NCBI RefSeq assembly: GCF_000321225.1
Contig: NW_004450481.1
Span: 2,764,933 to 2,828,932 of the forward strand
DNA: 64,000 bases
Reading direction: 5' to 3'
Source of the DNA: Odobenus rosmarus divergens
Taxonomy: Eukaryota; Chordata; Mammalia; Carnivora; Odobenidae
The notes beneath the pieces are model-generated. The model ran no database searches, had not been told where the DNA came from, and worked only from the letters and a program-made list of their open reading frames with translations. A program made the position numbers and the translations under genes. Numbering within the stretch: the first letter of the stretch is position 1; every line of letters starts with the position of its first letter. Shown here one piece after another: positions 44,701 to 59,700 of the stretch.

Positions 44701-47700
44701 GGCTTTTCCCAAGGCTTGTCAGAGTATGAGTTCCATGATAGCAAAGTCCGTGTTTGCAGCTACGTTCCCAGTCAACGCTCAGCACAGAGTAGGTGTTCCA
44801 TAGACAGTTTTTGAATTGGGTTTATTATTTTTTTTAAAGATTTTGTTTATTATTTAAGAGAGAGAATGAGAGAGAGAGAGAGAGAGAGAGAGCATGAGGG
44901 GGGGAGGGGCAGAGGGAGAAGCAGACTTCCCGCTGAGCAGGGAGCCCGATTCGGACTCGATCCTGGGACTCCAGGATCATGACCTGAGACAAAGGCAGTC
45001 ATTTAACCAACTGAGCCACCCAGGTGTCCTGAATTGGGTTTAATGACTTTTTATATATTTATAAATCTGCACAATCATCATCCAGATCAAGATTCCCAGT
45101 TAGTAACTACCTCACCCCCTTCTCCTGAAGTATGTATTACTCTGACTTCTCTGTCATCATTAGTTTTGTTTGTTTGTAAGCTTCTACAAATGAAATTTTA
45201 CTTTATGTACTCTTTTATATCTGGCTTCTTCCTCTCAGCATTAAGTTTCTAAGATTCACCCGTATTGTTGCATGCTGTAGTAGTTTATTCCATTGCTATA
45301 TAATGTATTATTGTACAGATATGCCATGTTTTCCATTCTAGTGCTGATAGACATTTGGATTATCCCCAGTTTTAGACCATATGAATAATGCAGCCTTGAC
45401 CACCTTGTTTTTTTAAAGTTCATTTCCAGGAGTGGAACTGCTGGATCATAGTTACATGTGTATCAGCTTTAGTAGATATGGTCATGATAGATATGGAAGT
45501 TCTAGGAATCCTTGTCTATACGTGGTATTGTCGGTTTTTAAAATTTTAGCCATTCTGGAGTATGTGTAGTATTATCTCATTGTGTTTTTGTTTGCAATTC
45601 CCTGATGTCTGTTGACAACTGAGCACCTTTCATATGTTTTTTGGACATTTGAACAGCCTCTCTGTAAAATGCCCATTCAAGCTTTTTTCCCATTTAAAAA
45701 ATTAGCTTGTCTTTTTCCTACTCATTTGTGGGGATTTTTGTAAAATAGGGAGGTTAGCCCTTTGTCTACGATATAGATAACACATTTTTCTCTAGGTTTT
45801 TCATTTCTCTTTTCAGTTAAGGTTTTTCCCTTTACTCAAGTTTTTTATTTTCTTGTGGTTGAATTTCAGTTGTGGGTTTTTTGTTTTTTGTTGTTGTTGT
45901 TTTTTTAATGGTTTCTGAATCGTGAGTTGCAGTCAGAAAGAGTGTTACTGAGTGAAATGAGAAGGAACCATGAGACTCTCTGGGAGAAGCATCTTCCAGG
46001 CAGTAGGCTCTGAGTTGGGAGTGTTCAAAGAATACCAAGAAGACCCATGGGCCTAGCGGGCAGTTTCCCAGAATAAGAGGCTAGTAGTGAGGGAAATTAG
46101 AGTTGTATCATGAGGCCAGGTCATGTAGGACATGGCAAGGATTTGGGATTTTGTGCGTGGGATGTGAAGGTTTAAAAAAGGTTTTTTTAAAAAGAAGAAC
46201 TACATGATCTGATGTATAATTAAAAGGATTACTCAGGCAGATGAATGGACTAGACTGGGAGGGGCTAGAGTGGAAGCAGGATGAGGAGGAGGCAGGAGAT
46301 GATGAAGGTAACTAAAGAATATGTTGAATCTTTCTATATATATATTATTTAACAGGAAAATGTTATAAAATTATCTGCATACTTATTTGTCCTCTTTATT
46401 TACTTGTATTTTTCTATATCCATTATATGTTTTTAGGTACAATTTACAAGGGCCATTTTTTTTTTAATATTTATTTTAGAGCATGCTTGGGGGGAGGGGC
46501 AGAGGGAGAGAATCTCGAACAGCCTCCCCACTGAGCGGCGGGGCTCCATCTCAAGACCCTGAGATCATGACCTGAGCTGAAACCAAGAGTTGGATGCTCA
46601 CCCGAATGCGCCACCCAGGCGCCCCTACAAGGGCCGTTTAAAATATTCCAGGTTATAGCACACCAAGACAGCATTAGTGGCTATTATGGGCCCTTCCTTC
46701 AGTCCTATTGATAGGCAAGTTCTGTTCGATCTTTCAGGCTAAAATTTAACTTATTTGGGGCACAAAGAAGGAACTGATTAATCAATGTGTCATCTGATTT
46801 CTGTATAAATTTCCAGTATTGCCATTTTGAAGGACTGTTCTAGAATAAAGATGAATAGCTACATATGTATGTTTTTTACATTTCTTTAGGACCATCTGAA
46901 TCAGATCATTTTTCTCATAACCTGAGAGGAGTAATCCCACGAAGTTTTGAATATTTGTTTTCCTTAATTGATCGTGAAAAAGAGAAGGTAAAACTTGTAA
47001 AAATAAAGTCATTGTATGAAATTCTAATTTCGAGTAGTTAGCTACTAATAATTAGCTCATAACACATAGAGGGTCGTGGGTGGTACTCTACAATGTGGAT
47101 AGGCTTGTGTGGCATAGAAGAACCTCTCAATTCTTAAGAAAAAATGAAAGATTCATTTTAAAATTTAATTTTCTAAAAATTTTTAGTTTCTAAACCATGC
47201 ATCCTCTGTGAACTCAGAAAAAAGAAAGAAGAATGTAGTGCTTCTTAGTGCTCAGATTTTGCAAGAAAGTGTAAAGAAAATCTTAACTGAGGAAAACAGA
47301 TTCGTTACGGCCCATCACCTACCTGCACGTAGGCACAGTTGACAGGTGTCTCTAGATCCTCAGGGTGCCCTGGAGTGATGGGCCCATCCTTGCCTCCTTT
47401 GCAGCAACTTCTACCACCTGACCATAATTTGCTTTTTCATACGTGGTGTGACTCCATCATCCTGGAGATGTGGGCTTCCCTCTTCCTTTGGCTCTTAGGT
47501 TGGGCCTTTCTCATGATTGTGCTTTTTTAGCTTGGTGAATGTTTAGGAGCCCTTAGTGTTACTGTTCCATTCCATGCGTACCAAGGAAACGGATACATTG
47601 GCTTACCATTTGCTCTCTTGCAGAAACAATCCCTAACCTTTACAGTTAGACATGCACCTTGGGTGCCAGTGAAAGTGTAGTGCCCCGTATTCCTGTGGTT

Positions 47701-50700
47701 AAAAATCCTAGAGAGAGGCTTTTGAGATAAATTATTTTCAGTCTTTTCAAGAATATAACCCTTGTTGCAAGTAAAACTTTCTGAGGAAGTCCAGTATATA
47801 ATAGATAAAAATGGAATTGCTCTTCTCATCACAAGGAAAAAAATTTGTAACTGTGTATGGTGATGGATGTTAACTAGACTCACTGTGGCGATTATTTCTC
47901 CACATATATAAATATTGAATTAGTATGTTTTACACCTGAAACTAATATGATGTATGTCAGTGATCCCTCAGTTTAAGAAGGTGGAATTGCCCATCTGGAC
48001 TGCTCCAGTCCCATCTCCCTGTCTTGCTTCTGAGTCATCTCTGGAGACCTAGGCCTCCTGGGATCACAGTTTGATGCTGCTTTAAGATGTAACAGTATGT
48101 TAAAACTAGTCACCTGGATTTGTAACTGGCTTTTAGGTACCTTGTATTGTGTAAAGGAGAACACGGTAGGAAATGTACCCCTTGTGAAACACGTGAGAGG
48201 GTGATGCTCATGAAAGATACGGATGAACTCATGAAAAGAATATATCTAAACGAGGCTTCTCTTTCCAGGCTGGAGCTGGAAAGAGTTTCCTTTGTAAGTG
48301 CTCCTTTATTGAAATCTACAATGAACAGATCTATGACCTACTGGACTCTGCATCAGCTGGACTATACTTAAGGGAGCACATCAAGAAGGGAGTCTTTGTT
48401 GTTGGTGCAGTGGAACAGGTGGTGACCTCAGCTGCTGAAGCCTATCAGGTACCCTACCTTGAGCACTTTGATCCTTAGGCGATGTCGCATGCTGCGAAAA
48501 GCACCTTGATCTCAAAAAAAGCAAGAATTGAGCTACTAAAAATAATTCTGTAAAGGCGTGACGCAGAATGTTCATGAGAAGCAAAAAAGAACATGACTAT
48601 TTTATAGATCTTCCCTTAGTTAAATAGAACTTTGAGCCTCTTGATTTTGCATGACTTTGGTGCTGTTCATTCCAGTCAGGTACCCTGCAAGTCACGGGGA
48701 CAGTTCATTAGTGTCATATTTCTTCAGTAATTCTTCCTGGGAGCTGCCCCTTTGAGTAGCTTCTGGATTGCTGCTTTTTAAACCAGCTGTCTGTTCTCTT
48801 CCCTTTATTTTCTACCCATGTTTACTTGTTAGGTGTCAAAAGCCAACCTCTTTTGAGGACTCTGCTAGGGCAAATAAACCTCTTGTCAGGTATTTACAAA
48901 ATAGCCCATTTTTATGGGATCTGATCTGGCCAGTTGATTTTAAACAGTTTTTTATCGTGTAATATTTGATACATACAAAATACTGCCGTGTGCTTAGAAG
49001 TTGCTGAGCTTAATGTTAAAATGAACTTGGAGGACCTTAAGAATTCAGGACCCAGGTATCACCAGTACTATCCTGTCTACCTGTGTGTCTCTCCCTATCT
49101 CATGTCCCTGGCTCCTCATATGCTGAATGCTCATGATCATTTCCTTCTGCTTTTAAATCACATACATAGGTATTTCTGAAAATGTTGGTTTTGCCTGTTT
49201 TTGAGTTTTAATAAATTGTGTCTATTTAGCCTTCTATAACTTTTTTAAACTCAACAATGTTTATGAAATTTATCCATGTTGCATTTTACTTATCTTCACT
49301 GCTATATAATTCATTGTATGAACATTAGTGTGTGCATGTATTATGTGCGTATATATATACGTATATATATCACAGTTCGTTATTCTTTTATCTTCAAGCA
49401 AGTCTCCTGATTCAAACCTTTTAAACTGTGATTCTCATAGTAAGCAATAGGTTTTACATGTGATCCAGTGTGTTTGTGTGTGTGTCTTCGTGTGTACATA
49501 TATATACATACTAAAAAAAAGATTATGTTGAGATTTTGGTTGGAATTGCATTGCAGTTTTGGGTTAGATCAAGTGTGAAAATTCTGTATTAGAGCCGTGC
49601 AGGCATTTTACCTCTTCTTGGGTCAGAAGTTTCGGGAAGTTTTCTATTTCTAGAAAATTTCAGTTTCCTCTCAGTTTTCAAGTATATTGGCTTAAAGCTG
49701 TTCCCCGTATTCTTATTTTTAAAATACTTTGCTGTAACTATGATTTTGTTTTCTTTTTTTGCATAGTTGATATTTTTTACATGGCTTTGCTCTTTTAATG
49801 TTTTCTTTGTTTTTCTTTGGGTTCATCCTGCTGTCCTTGTTCCAACTTCTTAAGCTGGATGCTTAGCTTATTATTCCCTTTCTTTTGTGACATAAGTGTT
49901 TAATGCTATAAGTTACTACTTACTATTGCTTAAACTTCACACAAGTTTTAATATCTTAATTGTCCTATGGATCTAAGTATTTTTCTATTATAATTTTATT
50001 TTTTGACCCATGAATCACTTAGAAATGTGATTTGAAATTCCAGATTTATGGTAATTTAAAATTTATTTATCATGTTGATTCTTAATTGCCATGGTATCAG
50101 AGAATATGGTCTTGTGAGATGCTTTGAAATTTATTGAGAAATGATTTATGAATTCATACAGTGGGCCAGTTTTGTAAACTTGCACATGAGAAGAATGTAT
50201 ATCCTTGGATACAGGGTTTTACATTTTTACTAATTTTTTTGTCTGTATAGTCTGTCAGTATGAAAATGGCTGTTGTGTCACTTGAAAGTTGTGGAAATTT
50301 TCCCTTTGCGTAGGTGCTGTCTGGAGGATGGAGAAACAGACGTGTGGCATCGACGTCAATGAATAGAGAATCTTCTCGGTCTCATGCAGTTTTTACAATT
50401 ACAATAGAGTCAATGGAGAAAAGCAATGAGACTGTGAATATACGGACCTCCCTACTCAATCTGGTGGACTTAGCAGGATCTGAAAGGCAAAAAGACACTC
50501 ATGCAGAAGGGATGAGGTTAAAGGTAAGAATGGAATTATGATCTTCAACTCAACTTGTGTGTGAATTAATTACTAGAAGTCAGTACCAAGGTGAGTGTGT
50601 GGAGGTTACAAAGGAATGAGAACATGCTCCCATTCTAAAGATGTGGAAATTTTTGTTGTGGGGTAGGGACATTAAACATACGTAGGTTAGAACAAGTCTG

Positions 50701-53700
50701 TCGGGAGCCAGAGTATTTGAATTCATGACAGAAGGGTGATAGTATAAATACCAGCCAGAGTCAGAGGAAGAAGGGACTGGACTGCTTGGGGGAAGCATGG
50801 AAAAGTAGTTCTTGAGTTGGGTTCTCCAAGGGGGCAGGATTTGGATTGGGAGAGAGGAACAAGGAATACATGCTTGGTGGGGGGACATCTCAAGGGTCAT
50901 TATGGATGCAGAGGGAGTATGGCATTTGGCATTTCAGCGTGGATCAATGAATGGGTTGGACTCGAGGTGCAAGCAGGCTCAGGTCACTGAGGACCAGGAG
51001 TGCCAGGCCAGGTTTGCACTCAGTTCTCCACATGCTGGGAAACACTGAAAAGTTTTGAGTGATTTCACGCAAAAGCCTCTTTTATAGAAGCTTAGCCATC
51101 TGGCCCACCACTGCCAGATTTACGAGGGGAGAGTCTAGAGAGAAAGGAGGGCAGCTGTGCTGGTTAATATTTCAAGGGGAGGGCAAGGACCTAGTCCTAG
51201 GCTGAGGGATTGGCATTGGGACCTGAGGTTCTCTGAGTATGTTTTGCCAGTATGAATATGTGTATTGTGATCTGCGTTGTCAGTAAAACGTGTGGATGCT
51301 GTAGGTGAGGGTATATGATGACTAGGGGCGGAGAGTCGGAAATGGTGGAGGACCTACCGTCTACTTTTTGCTTTGAAAGGGAGGATTTGAGCCTCCTGAG
51401 CTCTCAGGCAGTTTAAGGTGAACTTAGGCTTATGTTTCTATTGAGACATGAAGCAAAGAGAAATAGCCAGTGTTTATATTAGGACATATGCTGGGCCTGT
51501 TTCAAGTGCTTCATGTGTATTAACTCATTTAATCTTCCCAGCGTCTCTAGGAAGTAGGTACTGTGATCCTTTCCTTTTTGGAGAAACGGGAATGAAATTG
51601 TCCAGGGGCACACAGCTAGGAGTAGATCTGGAATTCAAGCAGAAGTAGCCCAGTTCCACAGACAGTGCTGTCAACACCTTTCTGATTTACTGACTGCTAA
51701 AACAGACAACTGCACTTGAACTCAGTGCATCTTGCTTGGGAATATGCACTTTCTCTCTTTTTTCTGTACTCCCACCACTGCAGACCCAGTTATTGAAGTA
51801 TGATAACTACAATAAAAATCCAGCGTAACATATTCAACCCCAACATTTTTCCCTCCCCAAACCACTTTTTAAAAGGGTCTTATTATACTTCACAGAATTA
51901 GACTGAAAAATCTTTTTTTTTTTTTTTTTAAGATTTTATTTATTTCTTTGACACACAGAGAGATAGAGAACACAAGCAGGGGGAGCAGCAGGCAGAGGGA
52001 GAGGGAGAAGCAGGCCTCCTGCCGAGCAGGGAGCCCGATGCGGGGCTCGATCCCAGGACCCTGGGACCATGACCTGAGCCGAAGGCAGATGCCCAACGAC
52101 TGAGCCACCCAGGCGCCCCTAGACTGAAAAATCTCTTATAATAAGTTCATTAATCACTTTGTGGGACGTGGTGTAGGTTATTAGTTATCACACTATTTTA
52201 ATGTAGCAAACATTTTAACATAAAAGGATTGAAAAATAAGCCCATTAATGCACTACTCCAACCTTTTTTTCTCTGTTCTTTTCTAGCTTTCATCCCTACC
52301 TATAGGTCGATTTAGAACTCTTAGAATCATGATGTGGCTTTTTTTTTCCTTCACCTAATTTCTGCATTTGTCTCTGAATACTAAAATTGCAGTGTGTGTC
52401 GAATAGGAAAAGGTTAGGGACAGTTGAGGACATCTGCTGAAAAGTCAGTTATCCTTAGTAATATTGTCCATGACTCGACTTTCCATTCAAAATTAACTGC
52501 TAGGCATATTTTAATTCAGAATACTAAAATGAAACCAGTGCATCTCAATTTTTGTTCTTTCTCCCCTTAGGAGGCAGGTAACATAAACCGGTCGTTGAGC
52601 TGCCTGGGCCAAGTGATTACTGCGCTTGTCGACGTGGGTAATGGAAAACAGAGGCACGTTTGCTACAGAGACTCCAAACTTACCTTTTTACTTCGGGTAA
52701 AGTAGACCATTGGCTTCCTGGGCCCTTTTTTGGGTTATGCTCACTATGGTTGACAGTCATGTAATCTCTCAGCTTTAGTGGTAAGAATATCCATTTTCTT
52801 GGCTTAACAAAGATCTTGTGGTTTCTCCCCTGAAAATGCATACCATTCATATCATTAAACAGGATTCCCTTGGAGGCAATGCCAAAACAGCCATTATTGC
52901 AAACGTTCATCCTGGATCCAGGTGTTTTGGGGAAACCCTATCAACACTTAATTTTGCTCAGAGAGCCAAGCTGATTAAAAATAAGGTAAAATACTTAGTA
53001 CAACTAAGTAAATTAGAAAAATACTTAAGCTTGTGGTTGCCCTAATATTAATACTCTGTGAAAGCTTAATTCTAAGCAAGATTTCTATTTCATCTTTCCT
53101 AGCCTTCCGTATTGCTCAAGTAATTTGAGATCTAGATTAGGTCTTATGGTTGGTATTGTTTGGCTCGATTATTTTTTTTTTTTAAAGATTTTATTTATTT
53201 ATTTGACAGAGAGAATGAGAGAGCACAAGCAGGGGAAACAGTTGAGGGAGAGGGAGAAGCAGGGTCCCCGCCAAGCAGGGAGCCCGATGTGGGGCTCGAT
53301 CCCAGGACCCTGGGATCATGACCTGAGCCGAAGGCAGACGCTTAACCATCTGAGCCACCCAGGCGCCCCTGGCTCGATTTTTCTTAAAGGAAAGCAGAGT
53401 TTTTCCTTTCTAACTCAATTAGAGACTAAATTTATTTACCTAAATTGCTAACAGAGCTGTGTGTGTGTGTGTGTGTGTGTGTCTATGTCTATGTGTGGTG
53501 GGGCTTCACTGTGAAGATAGTTTGATATTGACAAGCTTTGTCTTTTAAGTTGTGTATACCTCCAAGGATTCCCCATTTTTCTTATATATAAGAAGCTTCC
53601 TTGATATCGGTGTATACCAGTGGTCAGAAAAGTTTTTCTGTAAAGGTAAATATTTGAGGCTTCTTGGACTGTGTACTATCTGTCCCAGCTACTGAGCTCT

Positions 53701-56700
53701 GCCTTGGTGGTGAGAAAGGAGCCGTCGGCAGTCCGCAGACGTAAGGGCATGGCTGTGTTCCAGCGCAGCTCTCCTTACAAAAACAGATGGCAGGCTGTAT
53801 TTGGTCCGTGAGCAGGCAGCTCTTTCCCAGCCCCTGGAGCAAGGGGTCCCCCACTTCTTTTGGAAAGGTTGGAGGCCAGTTTGGTTCTAGACAAAAGAAT
53901 CACAGTGCCATGAATTGGCAGATTACTTTCCTCTTTCTTTCAAAGGAGAAGTTGGTCATTTCTACCCCCCAAGTAGACTCCCTGATCATCTTAGCATGTA
54001 AGAGTAAAGAGGTCCATGTTGCCTATTCTCGTGGGTAAGTCAGAAGAGTATAGGTCTAGTTGTTGATTCATTTTAATTGGATTATGACCCTGTGGTGGGG
54101 TATTCGTAATATATGGAAGAAAAATCACTAGAGCTTCCTGACCCTGTCTCTTGGGACTTATTAGAAGTTTTTGGATAGTGGAGGACTGCAGGGATAATTA
54201 GGATTATGATGTCACTGATGTGGCAGTGATGTCAGAATCTACAGGAGGGCCTTGAAATGAGACTGGCCATAAGCATCAGAAGCAACTAGAAATGGCTTCT
54301 GAATACATCAAACGATAAAACCAGGAGGAGCCTTAATACTAGTTATTAACAATGGTAGGTCCAGTACTGCAGCCTACTGGTGGAAAGTGACTGGGATATC
54401 TGGGACTCATTTAAGGATGTGCTATTTAGATCTTTCCCAATGGGCAGACCCGGCTTAAGACAAGAACACGGGGACCTTGGGACTGTGTCAGAGAGTTTCT
54501 CTCCCTCTTTAGGATATTGGGTATTTCACAACTGGGTCCCTTTGATCTGGTTGGTAGTCAACTGTTGGCTCTTATTATCACCCTATAGGTTTTATGGGCC
54601 TTTTGAACCTCTTAGAAGTTGTCTTAAGGAGGAGTGCCTGGGTGGCTGAGTCAGTTAAGCATCTGCCTTTGGCTCAGGTCATGATCCCAGGGTCCTGGGG
54701 TGGAGTCCCTCATTGGGCTCCATGCTCAGCAGGGAGTCTGCTTCTCCCTCTGCCTGCAGCTCCCCCTGCTTGTACACTCGCTCGTGCTCTCTCTCTCTCT
54801 CAAATAAATGAATAAAATCTTTAATAAAAAAAAAGAAGTTGTCTTAAAGAAGTCATTTCTTTAAGATAATTTCTTCAAGACACATTTCTTTAAAATAACA
54901 TTGAGGGAGGGTATGTGCTATGGTGAGCGCTGTGAATTGTGCAAGACTATTGAATCACAGATCTGTACTTCTGAAACAAATAATGCAATATATGTTAAGA
55001 AAAAAAAAGAAGATAGCAGGAGGGGAAGAATGGAGGGGAGTAAGTCGGAGGGGGAGACGAACCATGAGAGACGATGGACTCTGAAAAACAAACTGAGGGT
55101 TCTAGAGGGGAGGGGGGGTGGGAGGATGGGTTAGCCTGGTGACGGGTATTAAAGAGGGCACATTCTGCGTGGAGCACTGGGTGTTATGCACAAACAATGA
55201 ATCATGGAACACTACATCAAAAACTAATGATGTAATGTATGGTGATTAACATAACAATAAAAAATTTAAAAAAATAACATTGAGTGTGGTAATAAAACAG
55301 AAATAGAGCTATCCAACCAACTCCTCTCTCCAGGAGGGCTGTTAGGAAATATAGGGTTGGATTCCTTTGGAGAAAGTGGTTTCTGCTAAGCTGATGGAGC
55401 TCAGGCCAACTCTGCAGCTAAGTGGGCCAAGACAGAGGGGAGGGGATACTCCTTCCAGAGGGGAGCTCTTCTCCATGGGGGTGGGGCTGTCCCAAGAAGA
55501 AGGCAATGTTAGATGAACATTCAGATCCCTGGGTGACCCAGCCCAATAGGGTGGGGCCCTAAGTGGGATCATACAGGAGGGGTGGTGAGTGGGCAGAGTC
55601 CCTGGCTGTAGCTATGAGACACAGGGAAGGGAGGCTTCCTCCCCACTCCAGCACACTGTGATTCTAGGGGCCTTGTGACTGTGTGTGGGATGGAGGTGCA
55701 GTTTTGTTTGGTGTTTGTCATTCCAGATCCTATAAACAAATAGAAACACAAGATTGTGTGACTCAAGAATATTCTTTTAACGCTTTTTAAAAAATTTTTG
55801 AACAGGCAGTGGTAAATGAAGACACCCAAGGAAATGTAAGCCAGCTCCAAGCTGAAGTGAAGAGGCTCAAAGAACAGCTGGCCCAGTTTACTTCAGGGCA
55901 GTTACTACCGGAAAGCTTTCTGACCAAAGGTAAGACAAACACAGTGTCCTTTATCCTGAGGAAGACCACATGCGGATATTAGTTTGAGAACCCTCTGAGG
56001 ACAGGCGCAGTACAGTAAAGCTACCCACTTTTTTTTTTTTTTTAAGATTTTATTTATTTATTTGAGAGAGAGAGAATGGGAGATAGAGAGCACGAGAGGG
56101 AAGAGGGTCAGAGGGAGAAGCAGACTCCCCGCTGAGCAGGGAGCCCGATGTGGGACTCGATCCCGGGACTCCAGGATCATGACCTGAGCCGAAGGCAGTC
56201 GCTTAACCAACTGAGCCACCCAGGCGCCCCAAGCTACCCACATTTTTGAACAAGTGTATTTGTCTTACCCACATAGGAACCTGGTACAGGCATGTCGCAG
56301 AGATACTGCAGGTTCAGGTCCAGACCATTGCGATAAAGCCAATACTGTAGTACAGCCAGTCAGATAAATTTTGTGGTTTCCCAGTGCATATAAAAGTTAC
56401 GTTTACACTATACTCTGGTATATTGTGTGCAGTAGCGTTATGTCTAAAAACACAACGTACATTTTTAAGTAAAAAATACTTAATTGCTAAAAAATGGTAA
56501 CCATCATTTGAGCTTTCAGCAAATTGTAATCTTTTTGCTGGTGGAGGGTCTTGCTTCCATGTCGATGGCTGCTGACTGATCAGGGTTGTGGCCGCTGAGG
56601 GCTGAAGTTTGAAGTTTGCTGCATTGATTGGCTCTTCCTTTCGTGAATGATTTCTCTGTAGCGTGAGATGCTGTTTGATAGCACTTTACCCACAGTAGAA

Positions 56701-59700
56701 CTTCTTTCAAAATTAGAGCCAATCCTCTCAAACCCTGCTGCTGCTTTATCAACTAAGTTTATGTGATACACTAAATCCTTTGTGGTCATCTCAGCAGTCT
56801 TCACAGCATCTTCACCAGGAGTAGATTCTAGCTCAAGAAACCCATGTTCTTTGTTCATCCATTAGAAGCAACTTCTCATCTGTTTAAGTTTTATCATGAG
56901 ATTGGAGCAATTAAGTCCCAACCTCAGGTTCCACTTCTGATTCTAGTTCTTGTGCTGTTTTCACCACATCTGCGGTTACTCCCTCCACTGAAATCTTGAC
57001 TCCCTCAGAGTCCTCCATCAGGGCTGGAATCCACTTCTTCCAAACTCCTGTTCATGTTGACATTTTAACCTCTTCCCATAATCACTGTTCTTAATGGCAT
57101 CTAGAACGGTGAATCGTTTCCAGAAGGTTTTCAATTGACTTTGCCCAGATCCATCAGAGGAATCACCGTCTATGCAGCTATAGCCTTATGAAATGCTTTT
57201 CTTAAATAATAAGACTTGAAAGTCAAAATGACTTCTTTTTTTTTTTTAAGATTTTATTTATTTGAGAGAGAAAGTGAGAGAGAGAGAACACATGAGAGGG
57301 GGGAGGGTCAGAGGGAGAAGCAGACTCCCNNNNNNNNNNNNNNNNNNNNNNNNNNNNNNNNNNNNNNNNNNNNNNNNNNNNNNNNNNNNNNNNNNNNNNN
57401 NNNNNNNNNNNNNNNNNNNNNNNNNNNNNNNNNNNNNNNNNNNNNNNNNNNNNNNNNNNNNNNNNNNNNNNNNNNNNNNNNNNNNNNNNNNNNNNNNNNN
57501 NNNNNNNNNNNNNNNNNNNNNNNNNNNNNNNNNNNNNNNNNNNNNNNNNNNNNNNNNNNNNNNNNNNNNNNNNNNNNNNNNNNNNNNNNNNNNNNNNNNN
57601 NNNNNNNNNNNNNNNNNNNNNNNNNNNNNNNNNNNNNNNNNNNNNNNNNNNNNNNNNNNNNNNNNNNNNNNNNNNNNNNNNNNNNNNNNNNNNNNNNNNN
57701 NNNNNNNNNNNNNNTTTTTTTTTTTTCATTTAGCCTAATTCTTAAGGGCCTAGTATTTCCAGAATGGTAAATTCTGAAACTGGCTTCAACCTGTAGTCAC
57801 CGGCTGCTTTAGCCCTCAACAAGAGAGTCAGCCTGTCTTTTGACGCTTTGAAGCCAGGCATTACTTCTCTCTAGCTTTGAAAGTCCTGGATGGCATCTTC
57901 CTCTGGTAAAAGGTGGTTTCATCCACATTGAAAACCTGTTGTTAAGTGTAGCCACCCTCATGAATTATTTTCTAGATCCCTTGCTATAGCTTCTCCGTCA
58001 GCACTTGCTGCTTCACCTTGTACTTTGATGTTAGGGAGATGGCTTCTTTCCTTAAACCTCGTGAACCAACCTTTGCTGGCTTCAGACTTTCCTTCTGCAG
58101 CTTTCTCACCTCTCTGAGGCTTCACAGAATTGAAGAGAGTCAGGGCTTTGTTCTGGACTAGGCTTTGGCGTACGGGAATGTTGTGGCTGGTTTGATCTTC
58201 TATCCAGACCCTTAAAAGTTTCTCCCTATCAGCAATAAGGCTTTTTTGCTTTCCTATCATTCATGTGTTCACTGGAGTAGCACTTTTCATTTCCTTCAAG
58301 AACTTTTCCTTCACATTCACAACCTGGCTAATGGGTGCAAGAGGCCTAGCTTTCAACCTGTCTCGGCTTTCGGCATGCCTTCCTCACTAAGCTTAATCAT
58401 TTCTAGCTTTTGGTTTGAAGGGAGATATGTGCGACTGTTTTTTCACTTGAACACTTAGAAGCTATTGTAGGCTTATTAAAGGGCCTAATTTCCATACTTT
58501 TGTGTCTCGGCACAGGGAGGCCTAGGAGAGGGAGAGAGAGGAGAAGAGCCAGGCAGGCAAGCGGTCAGAATACACGTTTATTGGTTAATTTCACCGTCTT
58601 ACATGGGCATGGTTTGTGGTGCCCAAAATAATAACAATGGTAAAGTCGAAGATCACTGATTACAGACAGATCACCGTAACAAATATAATAATAATACTAA
58701 AAAATGTGGAAATGTTGCAAGAATTACCAGAATGTGACACAGAGATAGACACCAAGTGAGCAAATACTATTGTAACAATTGTACCAATAGACTTGCTCGA
58801 TGCAGGGTTGCCACAAACTCTCAATTGGTAAATAATGCAGTGCAAAGCATGATAAAGCAAAGCCCAGTAAAAGGAGGGATGCCCATACTTTGTAATCAGA
58901 TACAGATACCATATGTATCATATCTGCTAGTCTGATGGGAGGGAGGAGGAGAAATAATTTAGAATAATTCATTCCTCACAAATGCTAAAAAGAGATACTA
59001 ATTTCATTTAGATCCACTTCCAAGATTCAGTCATATGTAACATGTATATGTTTATTAAACAGGATAAAAGAACTTATTTTTCTTCAAAGAATCGCTAATA
59101 TATAGATTTGATTGATTTGAAATCTGTGATCTGGGGACGACAGTCTGATTCTGTTAGATTGATTGAGAGCAGTCAGTCAGAGGCTGTTTTAGCTCAATTC
59201 TTGGTCTAAAAATTTGAGAGAGAAACATTTTTTTTCCATTTCCTTTTCTTTCTTACTGGATCAATTATAGACAAAGATGAGACTAATTACATGAAGTATT
59301 TCCAAGAGGCGATGTTGTTCTTTAAGAAATCCGAACAGGAAAAGAAGGTAGGAAACCGAGTCGGTATAAAGGGGATTCCAGATATTTTAGGCTTTTGCTC
59401 CGTGGTATCTTTCTGAGTGAAATAAAGGGCACAAGTAAATAAAGAAAACAAAGAAAAACTGTGGAAAATCTAATTTTGCCCTTGAGATTAAGTGTCAAGT
59501 TAGTGTTTATTGCTTGGTTTGTGGAAATTCAGGGAGGCTGAATTTTTTTCATGTTTAACCAAATTATGAATTTCTTAAGTCTCTGGTAGAAAAAGTTACC
59601 CAATTAGAAGACCTCACCCTCAAAAAAGAAAAATTTATTCAATCTAATAAAATGATTGTGAAATTCCGAGAGGATCAAATAATGCGCCTGGAGAAGCTCC

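Larger units (their letters stand above)
56287..58885 (-). mobile_element. Tigger1-type pogo/mariner DNA transposon, near full length, dead
   Basis: Ends CAGGCATG and GGATGCCC-like terminal inverted repeats, with TA on each side (56285-56286, 58886-58887). Two transposase pieces are still readable on the minus strand. A SINE and a 385-N gap interrupt the middle, and the gap hides the central transposase. Tigger elements are old and inactive in mammals. Confidence 0.85.

Noticed and set aside
47527..47883. 118-residue minus-strand frame in KIF15 intron 6
   Set aside because: It has no recognisable domain, no promoter or splice context, and composition like chance open DNA.
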